In this document: one piece after another, positions 20,454-25,345 of the stretch
Layout of the letters: every line of letters starts with the position of its first letter
How positions within the stretch are numbered: position 1 is the stretch's first letter
NCBI GenBank assembly: GCA_964648365.1
Contig: CAZYLK010000081.1
Location: 1 to 25,345, forward strand
Direction of reading: 5' to 3'
DNA from: SURF-32 sp964648365
GTDB taxonomy: Bacteria; Planctomycetota; Phycisphaerae; UBA1845
DNA: 25,345 nucleotides
The notes under the pieces: generated by a model
Databases searched by the model: none
The model's input: the letters and a program-made list of their open reading frames with translations, nothing else
What the model was told of the DNA's origin: nothing
Made by a program: the position numbers and the translations under genes

Positions 20454-22811
20454 TCAGTTCTGATCCGTCCGCCGCCGCCGCCCCGGGCGGTAGCCGCCGT
20501 CCGTTGCTGCGCGGCGCGAGGTCCGCCTGGGGCGGTTGTCGCCGGAGCGCGCGTCGTGCGTAGCGGCCGCGGCGCCGCCGTGCTCGCGCCGGCCTCCGCG
20601 CCGACCCCGCCCGACTTCGCGCTGGGCTTCGCGCATGCGGGCGTCAATCGCGGCCTTGGGTGGCCGCGAGGGGATGAGGCAGTCGCAGCCGCTGCCGATC
20701 AGATCCTGCCGCCCGGCCTGGGTGAGCGTCTTGCGGACGAGGAAATAGTTTTCCGGGCGGAAGAACTGGAGCAATGCCCGTTGCAGCTTGCGGTCGCGCA
20801 GGTGCTGGGCGACGTAGACCTTCTTTTTCGTCATCGGGTCCAGGCCCGTGTAGTACATGCAGGCGGCGATGTCCATCGGGGCGGGGATGAAGTCCTGCAC
20901 CTGCTCGGGCTTGTATCCCTGGTGCTTGAGGAACACGGCCAGGTCGATCATCGCGTTGATATCGCTGCCGGGGTGGGCGCTGATGAAGTAGGGCACCAGA
21001 TACTGCTCCTTGCCGGCCTCTTTCGACAGACGATTGAACGACTCGGAAAACTCCTCGAAATCTTCCGGCGTGGTCTTTTTCATGAGGCCGAGCGTCGTCG
21101 CATCCACGTGCTCCGGCGCGACTTTCAGATGCCCGCCGACGTGGTGCCGGGTCAACTCCGCCATGTACTCCGGATCGCGCCGGGCCAGGTCCATGCGGAT
21201 GCCGCTGGCCACCAGCACCTTCTTGATTCCCGCCTGCTCGCGCGTTTCGCGCATCACTTCGATCAGCGGCTTGTGATCCGTTCCCAGCAGCGGGCAGATC
21301 TTCGGGTGCACGCATGACAGCCGCCGGCAGATCGCCTCGATCTCCGGCTTCATGCAGCGCATCTGGTACATGTTGGCCGTCGGCCCGCCGATGTCGCTGA
21401 CGGTGCCCTTGAAGTCCGGATCGTCGTTCATGGCCGCGACCTCGCGGACGATCGACTCTTTGCTTCGCGACTGAATCGTACGACCCTGGTGCAGCGTGAT
21501 CGAGCAGAACGTGCATCCGCCGAAGCAGCCGCGCATGATCTGCACCGAATGGCGGATCACCTGGAACGCCGGGATCGGCGCGGTGTAGCTCGGATGCGCC
21601 CGGCCGGTGTAGGGCAGGTCGTGGAAAAAATCCATCGCCTCCTGCGACTCCGGCAGCCGGGGGGGGGTAACGACGACCGCCTCCGCCCCGTGCGGCTGGA
21701 CCAGCGTGCGGGCGTTGTAGGGGTTCGTTTCAACGTGAAAGAGCCGTGTGGCCTCGGCGAACTTGAGCTTGTCGGTCTTGACCTCGTCGAAGGACGGAAG
21801 CGTCACGACGCCGTCGCCGACGAGCGGCGCTTCGCTGGCCCCGAGCCGGTACGCCACGCCGCGCATGTTGCGCAGGTCGCGCGGCTTTTCCCCGTCTCGC
21901 AGGCGGCGGGCGATCTCCAGGATGGCGGTTTCGCCCATGCCATAGACCACCAGGTCCGCCTTGGAATCGAGCACCATCGAGCGTTTGACCGTGTCGGACC
22001 AGTAGTCGTAGTGCGCCAGCCGCCGCAGGCTGACCTCCACCCCCCCCGCGATCACCGGCACACCCTTGTAGGCTTCTCGCGCCCGGTGGCAGTAAGCCAG
22101 CGTCGCCCGGTCCGGCCGCAAGCCGATCTGCCCGCCCGGCGAGTAGGCGTCGTCATTGCGGACCTTTTTACTGGCGGTGTAGTGGTTGATCATCGAGTCC
22201 ATGTTGCCCGCGCTGATCGCGAAGAACAGCCGCGGCCGCCCGAACGTCCGCCACGGCTCGGCGCTGTGCCAGTCCGGCTGCGACAGAATCGCCACCCGAA
22301 ATCCATCCGCCTCCAGCACGCGTCCGAGGATCGCCATGGCGAAGCTGGGATGATCGACGTATGCATCGCCGGTGACGAACACGACGTCGACTTCGTCCCA
22401 TCCGCGCGCGGCAACTTCGGCGGGCGTCATGGGCAATGGACGGCGCAAATGTGCGGGGATATATCCACCCAGCGAGCCGCGGGCTTCAGCCGGCGCGGAG
22501 TGTCCCAGCGAGCCGCGGGCTTCAGCCCGCGCGGAGACTCCTCCGAGATTGCCGCATCCCCCGCGCGGATGAGCGCGACCGAGGGGATGGTCGCCGCCTT
22601 CCGGCCTCTGTTCCGTAGCGTCTCCCCGGCCTTGTTGCGGCGTCGATCCCGGTGCGTCCGCGCGGGCTGAAGCCCGCGGCTCGCTGGATGCACGAAATCG
22701 CGGCATCTTCGGCAGCGGCGTATCGCAATACGCCCCCGGCACGGCCAGTTGAACAAGTGGAATCGTCTTACCCGCCGGGGCGCCGCCCGGCATCGTCGGT
22801 TCGGAAATCAT
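20454..22811 (-). CDS. ygiQ: YgiQ-family radical SAM protein
   Basis: A 785-residue protein with the conserved YgiQ start GWDEVDVVFVTGDAYVDHPSFAMAILGRVLEA, the radical SAM cluster CFGGCTFC (three Cys, about 428-436) after VIRHSVQIMR, then GTVSDIGGPTANMYQMRC, LKVAPEHVD and the C-terminal VQDFIPAPMDIAACMYYTG. YgiQ proteins carry a [4Fe-4S] cluster; their substrate is not established. The start is uncertain. ATG 22811 has GAGG 7 nt upstream and an unbroken frame; ATG 22430 aligns with an internal methionine of E. coli YgiQ (LPM-S/T), suggesting coding begins further up. Residues 28-120 are low-complexity, encoded partly by three palindromic repeats. The tail (about 50 residues) is basic and Gly/Arg-rich. 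The first 27 codons lie in a 147-bp repeat shared with 23683-23829. Confidence 0.8.
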   Translation of the reverse strand: MISEPTMPGGAPAGKTIPLVQLAVPGAYCDTPLPKMPRFRASSEPRASARADAPGSTPQQGRGDATEQRPEGGDHPLGRAHPRGGCGNLGGVSARAEARGSLGHSAPAEARGSLGGYIPAHLRRPLPMTPAEVAARGWDEVDVVFVTGDAYVDHPSFAMAILGRVLEADGFRVAILSQPDWHSAEPWRTFGRPRLFFAISAGNMDSMINHYTASKKVRNDDAYSPGGQIGLRPDRATLAYCHRAREAYKGVPVIAGGVEVSLRRLAHYDYWSDTVKRSMVLDSKADLVVYGMGETAILEIARRLRDGEKPRDLRNMRGVAYRLGASEAPLVGDGVVTLPSFDEVKTDKLKFAEATRLFHVETNPYNARTLVQPHGAEAVVVTPPRLPESQEAMDFFHDLPYTGRAHPSYTAPIPAFQVIRHSVQIMRGCFGGCTFCSITLHQGRTIQSRSKESIVREVAAMNDDPDFKGTVSDIGGPTANMYQMRCMKPEIEAICRRLSCVHPKICPLLGTDHKPLIEVMRETREQAGIKKVLVASGIRMDLARRDPEYMAELTRHHVGGHLKVAPEHVDATTLGLMKKTTPEDFEEFSESFNRLSKEAGKEQYLVPYFISAHPGSDINAMIDLAVFLKHQGYKPEQVQDFIPAPMDIAACMYYTGLDPMTKKKVYVAQHLRDRKLQRALLQFFRPENYFLVRKTLTQAGRQDLIGSGCDCLIPSRPPKAAIDARMREAQREVGRGRRGGRREHGGAAAATHDARSGDNRPRRTSRRAATDGGYRPGRRRRTDQN
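22470..22500 (+). repeat. REP-like palindromic repeat, copy 1
   Basis: A 31-nt unit beginning CAGCGAGCCGCGGGCTTC with core CGCGGGCT / AGCC-type pairing; it differs from copy 2 at one base in the right arm. It lies in frame within the N-terminal part of ygiQ, where it encodes EARGSLG-type residues on the minus strand. Confidence 0.6.
22506..22536 (+). repeat. REP-like palindromic repeat, copy 2
   Basis: The second 31-nt copy, directly repeated 36 nt from the first. The arms CGCGGGCT and AGCCCGCG are perfectly complementary around a TC spacer, so it forms a stable 8-bp hairpin in single-stranded form. Confidence 0.65.
22657..22686 (-). repeat. REP-like palindromic repeat, inverted copy 3
   Basis: A 30-nt reverse-complement copy of copy 2, with arms CGCGGGCT / AGCCCGCG conserved. 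Its inverted orientation relative to copies 1 and 2 could let the 190-bp block between them fold into a large stem. Confidence 0.65.
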
Positions 22812-22878
22812 GGTTGGTCCTCGGCATCCCCTCGTCCACCGCACGGCGGCTCGCGAGAAGTGCCCTTGGGAAACGGCC
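22732..22878 (-). repeat. 147-bp direct repeat, copy A (contains ygiQ ribosome-binding site and first codons)
   Basis: Copy A matches copy B (23683-23829) at 143 of 147 positions with no gaps. On the minus strand it contains GAGG, an ATG at 22811 and 26-27 codons of ygiQ, plus 67 nt of upstream sequence. Two of the four mismatches fall in the shared codons and both are synonymous (Pro and Gln). Confidence 0.85.
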
Positions 22879-23049
22879 CGCAGGGGGGCCGGTCAGCAAC
22901 ACCGTGAAAATAGTCGAAAGAGCCGGGTTCGGCAAAGCGCAACGACCGGCCGACTCGTCCGATCACCCGGTCAGAACTGGCGTTGCACGTTCGACGGCGC
23001 TACACTCAGCCGGGAACGCAATCGAAGCGTCCCGGAAGGCGGGTGGATC

Positions 23050-23265
23050 ATGAACGCGTACGACGGAAGAATGAATGCCTCCGGTGAGAGCACTGGAGTG
23101 CGTGCGGCTTCGCGACCCTGCGATCCGTCGGGCGCCACCGCCGAAGAACTCGCCCGGCAGCAAGGCGTCGAAGCCGTGGATGACATCGAAGCCCTGGCCG
23201 GCGACTGGCCCGAAGAAGACTCGCTCGATGAGTTCCTGCAGTCGCTTCGCCGGAGCCGGGCCTGA
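23050..23265 (+). CDS. Antitoxin of a VapBC-like toxin-antitoxin pair
   Basis: A 71-residue acidic, probably partly disordered protein (DDIEALAGDWPEEDSLDEFLQSLRRSRA at the C-terminus). The tail has the acidic/amphipathic helix common in antitoxins that cap a PIN toxin. The N-terminal 30 residues are Ser/Gly/Ala-rich, and no ribbon-helix-helix or AbrB DNA-binding motif is clear, so it may not repress its own promoter. The start at 23050 follows GGAAGGCGG. Its stop and the next start share one base (TGATG), the tight coupling expected of a toxin-antitoxin pair. A weak promoter (TGGCGT, 17 nt, TACACT) lies at 22978-23006. Antitoxin identity rests on neighbour and size, not on a named family. Confidence 0.6.
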   Translation: MNAYDGRMNASGESTGVRAASRPCDPSGATAEELARQQGVEAVDDIEALAGDWPEEDSLDEFLQSLRRSRA

Positions 23266-23672
23266 TGGCATTGGTCCTGGTCGATACGGACGTCTTTTCG
23301 TTCTTCTTCAAAAGGGATACGCGGCGGGTTCCTTACGTCCCGATGATCCAGGGCCATCGACCCTGCCTTTCGTTTATGTCCGTCGCCGAGCTGAAGCGCT
23401 GGGCGATCCTCCGCCAGTGGGGACCGCGCCGCGTGGACAGCTTGTCGGCGGCGATGCAACGATACGTGCTGCTTCCCTACGACGACGCGATGGCCGACTG
23501 CTGGGCAGAGATCTCTGCCGAACGCACGAAATCCGGGACGCCGATCGCCTGCGGCGACTGCTGGATCGCGGCAACCGCGGTTCGGCACGGGCTGCAGTTT
23601 GTGACGCACAACCGCGCGGACTTCCGCGGCATCTCAGGTTTGAGGCTGCTGGGCGAACCTGACGGTGAGTAG
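23265..23672 (+). CDS. VapC-like PIN-domain toxin (ribonuclease)
   Basis: A 135-residue PIN-domain protein. The acidic metal-binding residues are D7 (LVDTDVFSFFF), E42 (SVAELKRW), D98 (CGDCWIAATA) and D119 (HNRADF), in the order and spacing of VapC toxins, Mg-dependent endoribonucleases that cut tRNA or rRNA. Its length matches family members. It overlaps the antitoxin gene by one base. It lies inside a segment bracketed by 147-bp direct repeats: the stop at 23672 is 10 nt before copy B. A non-toxic PIN nuclease is less likely given the upstream acidic partner. Confidence 0.8.
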   Translation: MALVLVDTDVFSFFFKRDTRRVPYVPMIQGHRPCLSFMSVAELKRWAILRQWGPRRVDSLSAAMQRYVLLPYDDAMADCWAEISAERTKSGTPIACGDCWIAATAVRHGLQFVTHNRADFRGISGLRLLGEPDGE

Positions 23673-23678
23673 GCGGCC

Positions 23679-23762
23679 CTATGCCCCCGGCACGGCCAGC
23701 TGAACAAGCGGAATCGTCTTACCCGCCGGGGCGCCGCCCGGCATCGTCGGTTCGGAAATCAT
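23679..23762 (-). pseudogene. 27-codon duplicate of the ygiQ 5' end inside repeat copy B
   Basis: On the minus strand copy B carries the same GAGG and ATG (23762) and encodes MISEPTMPGGAPAGKTIP and nine further residues identical to the ygiQ N-terminus, then TAG immediately at the edge of the repeat. Compared with the copy in ygiQ, all three codon differences (Pro, Gln, last Ala) are synonymous. The simplest reading is a displaced fragment of the gene start; a real micropeptide cannot be excluded. Confidence 0.4.
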
Positions 23763-23829
23763 GGTTGGTCCTCGGCATCCCCCCGTCCACCGCACCGCGG
23801 CTCGCGAGAAGTGCCCTTGGGAAACGGCC
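23683..23829 (-). repeat. 147-bp direct repeat, copy B
   Basis: Matches copy A (22732-22878) at 143 of 147 positions, same orientation, offset 951 bp. Together they bracket the VapBC-like genes. Copy B begins 10 nt after the toxin stop codon. Confidence 0.85.
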
Positions 23830-23972
23830 TCAGATCGGGCCAATCGTGGAGTCTAATCCGCTGCCCGCGCCGCGGCAACCAACTCAGCGCCGCGCACGCG
23901 TCGCACGCTTGCTACCCCCATTATTACCCCTTTTCGGCGACGTTACCCGCTTTCACCTGGACGGAGTCCGCG

Positions 23973-24326
23973 TCAGCCTGTCACGCGGTCGGGCACCGCA
24001 TCCGCAGGTGTAATCGTCACCTTCTTCTGCTCCCAGTCCACCGCCAGCCAGCGCGTCATCTCCTCCGGCGGCAGAAGTGACGCCCAGTCAACGTCGGCCG
24101 GCGAGGCGGCCGGGCGGGGCAGCCGCAGAACGAAGTCCCATTCGCATTGGTCTGGCCCCTCGCACAGCCACGCCTTTCCAGAGATTGTCGGCGCAGGACG
24201 ATCCATGTCGTACTGCCATGGGATAAACCCGTCGCACCACCATCGGCGCAGGCGGTCCTCTCGCATCCCCTGGAACTCGCGGCAGATGCGGTATTCGAGC
24301 GACACCCAGAAATCAGCTTCGGTCAT
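23973..24326 (-). CDS. Hypothetical small acidic/aromatic protein
   Basis: A 117-residue soluble protein with MTEADFWVSLEYRICREFQGMREDRLRRWWCDGFIPWQYD (1-40), then a beta-rich middle (TISGKAWLCEGPDQCEWDFVLRLPRP) and WLAVDWEQKKVTITPAD at the end. Tryptophan content is high. I recognise no named domain; the pattern (helical N-terminus followed by two or three strands) suggests a small immunity- or adaptor-type protein. The ATG at 24326 follows GGGGG; longer in-frame starts up to 24719 lie in the antisense frame of the next gene and are rejected. It lies 119 nt downstream of the zinc-ribbon gene and in the same direction. Confidence 0.6.
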   Translation of the reverse strand: MTEADFWVSLEYRICREFQGMREDRLRRWWCDGFIPWQYDMDRPAPTISGKAWLCEGPDQCEWDFVLRLPRPAASPADVDWASLLPPEEMTRWLAVDWEQKKVTITPADAVPDRVTG

Positions 24327-24445
24327 GACCCGGCCCCCTTCGTCGCCATGACGGCGCGCCACGAAACGCCGCAGGATGGAATTCCCGGCTTGTCCGGGCG
24401 CACGGGTAGCGAATTGTACGGCGGCGCGACCGGCATCTCTACCGC

Positions 24446-25129
24446 TCATCGCGAGTTGTGCGCCAGTGCGGCGGCCACTGCGAGCACGTCGATCTCGTGC
24501 CCACACTCGGGGCAACGCGGGCCGGGCAGACCGATCAGGCTGTAGCCACAGTGAACACAACGGTTCCGTCGGCAGCGCACGAACCGGATCGCGGCGACGC
24601 GCACGCCGTTCAACAGGGGCAGCCCCAGCAGCGACAGCGGGATCGCCAGGCACCAGAGCGCGACAACGAGGTGGCTCGAACCGGGCGCGTGGCTCACTGC
24701 CTGATTCGTGGTCGCCCACCCGTTGTATCGTGCGAGAAACGTCGTGAGGCGCAGCGAAACTTCGGCGGCTGTGCTGGGATCGGCAGACAAAAAGCCGCTG
24801 CAGGCGACCATTTCAGGAAATTCAATGGCGAACGGAGTGAGTTCCGCATCGACCGGGGGGGGCAACACCGTCGTATCGTCCTGCGTGTCGACCACCGGCT
24901 CCGCTGCCTGGGCCGCCTCTGGTTCGGGCTGAGCGACGCTCGCCACAGGAATCGGTCCCACGACAATACACCGATCGAAGACCTCGATGATCCATTCCCC
25001 TCCCTCGACGGCATCCACCACCGCATCAGCGTCGGTACCTGTCGGACGCGCCGCCCCAGCCCAGCACGCGACGGCCGGAACTGCCAGCACGATGCGCCAT
25101 AGCCATTTGGGGCGAGTCAGCAACGCCAT
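24446..25129 (-). CDS. Membrane protein with C-terminal zinc ribbon
   Basis: A 227-residue protein with an N-terminal signal-anchor (WLWRIVLAVPAVACWAGAA, about 10-28), a periplasmic acidic part (about 30-155; QPEPEAAQAAEPVVDTQDD), a transmembrane helix near 160-180 (LVVALWCLAIPLSLLGLPLL) and a cytoplasmic zinc-ribbon: CVHCGYSLIGLPGPRCPECGHEID. CxxCGYxLxGLPxxxxCPECG is a pattern I associate with planctomycete membrane proteins, where it probably binds zinc and mediates protein contacts. The ATG at 25129 has GGAG 8 nt upstream; an earlier ATG (25264) would add a poorly conserved leader. Function unknown. Confidence 0.75.
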   Translation of the reverse strand: MALLTRPKWLWRIVLAVPAVACWAGAARPTGTDADAVVDAVEGGEWIIEVFDRCIVVGPIPVASVAQPEPEAAQAAEPVVDTQDDTTVLPPPVDAELTPFAIEFPEMVACSGFLSADPSTAAEVSLRLTTFLARYNGWATTNQAVSHAPGSSHLVVALWCLAIPLSLLGLPLLNGVRVAAIRFVRCRRNRCVHCGYSLIGLPGPRCPECGHEIDVLAVAAALAHNSR

Positions 25130-25250
25130 GACCTGTCTCCGTGAGTGTTCTACACGGGGAGGCAAGGTGCGATGCGACTCGACACTTGTGCGTGATCCCG
25201 CTATGCGGGTTTCGGAGAGTGAACCGGCGGCGACCCCAACGGACGGGTTG

Positions 25251-25345
25251 CTACTCGCCCGCATCCCGCTTCGGCCGGCGGCGCAGTTCCTTGACCGTCG
25301 ATCGGCGTGTCTTGTCTTCCAGTCGTCGTCGCTTCGCGCCGCGCG
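25251..25345 (-). CDS. C-terminal end of a basic protein, ArfB/RF-1-domain-like tail
   Basis: Minus-strand frame open from the window edge to TAG at 25251: the last 30 residues read RGAKRRRLEDKTRRSTVKEL then RRRPKRDAGE. Such Lys/Arg-rich tails ending in KRxR-type repeats are typical of ArfB-like ribosome-rescue hydrolases and RF-1-domain proteins, where the tail enters the mRNA channel. The GGQ catalytic region is outside the window, so the assignment is tentative. It is separated by 121 nt from the zinc-ribbon gene. Confidence 0.45.
   Translation of the reverse strand, partial: RGAKRRRLEDKTRRSTVKELRRRPKRDAGE

Noticed and set aside
22844..23265. Longer antitoxin frame starting at about 22810
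   Set aside because: The extra N-terminal part is the antisense reading of repeat copy A and upstream DNA; the ATG at 23050 has a good ribosome-binding site.
23679..23762. Idea of a RiPP precursor peptide processed by the adjacent radical SAM YgiQ
   Set aside because: The peptide is identical to the N-terminus read in frame with ygiQ in the other repeat copy, so duplication of a gene start explains it. No leader/core pattern, protease or transporter is seen.
24326..24719. N-terminal extension of the small hypothetical protein up to 24719
   Set aside because: The extension is antisense-frame Arg/Pro-rich sequence overlapping the zinc-ribbon gene; the ATG at 24326 has a strong GGGGG site.

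Overview
The window is GC-rich DNA (roughly two thirds G+C by eye), densely coding, and most likely from a planctomycete, possibly of Phycisphaerae type. This is inferred from protein style, not from a marker gene: Asp/Asn-rich lipoprotein linkers, a membrane protein ending in a CxxCGYxLxGLP...CPECG zinc ribbon, a DUF4091-type glycosidase-like lipoprotein, an ECF sigma/anti-sigma pair, short palindromic repeats, and sigma-54 and sigma-70 style promoters. No rRNA, tRNA or CRISPR array was seen.

Layout. 1-1880 (minus): three overlapping genes, a YkgJ-type Cys-cluster protein followed by two D-Ala-D-Ala-ligase-like ATP-grasp enzymes, the second cut by the window edge. 2077-3381 (minus): lysine 2,3-aminomutase. 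4013-6628 (plus): ECF sigma factor, overlapping membrane anti-sigma candidate, and an exported coiled-coil protein. 6705-10942 (minus): a tightly packed lipoprotein / TPR membrane protein / large glycosidase-like lipoprotein operon. 11064-11184: a composite palindromic element. 11226-14623 (plus): a promoter and six genes, namely a small membrane protein, two related small exported proteins, a three-helix membrane protein, a DUF192 lipoprotein and a SpoIIE/RsbU-type phosphatase with a degenerate receiver domain. 14624-14811: octamer tandem arrays.

14844-17930 (minus): a SAM methyltransferase interrupted by one in-frame TGA, a zinc alcohol dehydrogenase, an Asp/Asn-rich lipoprotein and peptidase E. 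18218-20325 (plus): a Uma2-type nuclease, then a tryptophanase behind a textbook sigma-54 promoter. 20454-22811 (minus): YgiQ-family radical SAM protein whose 5' region carries REP-like palindromes in frame. 22732-23829: a VapBC-like toxin-antitoxin pair bracketed by two 147-bp direct repeats. Each repeat contains the ribosome-binding site and first codons of ygiQ, so the module sits in a duplicated gene start. 23973-25345 (minus): a small unknown protein, a zinc-ribbon membrane protein, and the C-terminus of a basic protein resembling an ArfB/RF-1-domain tail.

The best candidates for something new are the repeat-bracketed toxin-antitoxin module at the ygiQ 5' end, the sigma-54-driven tryptophanase, the small exported protein pair coupled to the phosphatase operon, and the YkgJ plus double ATP-grasp cassette.
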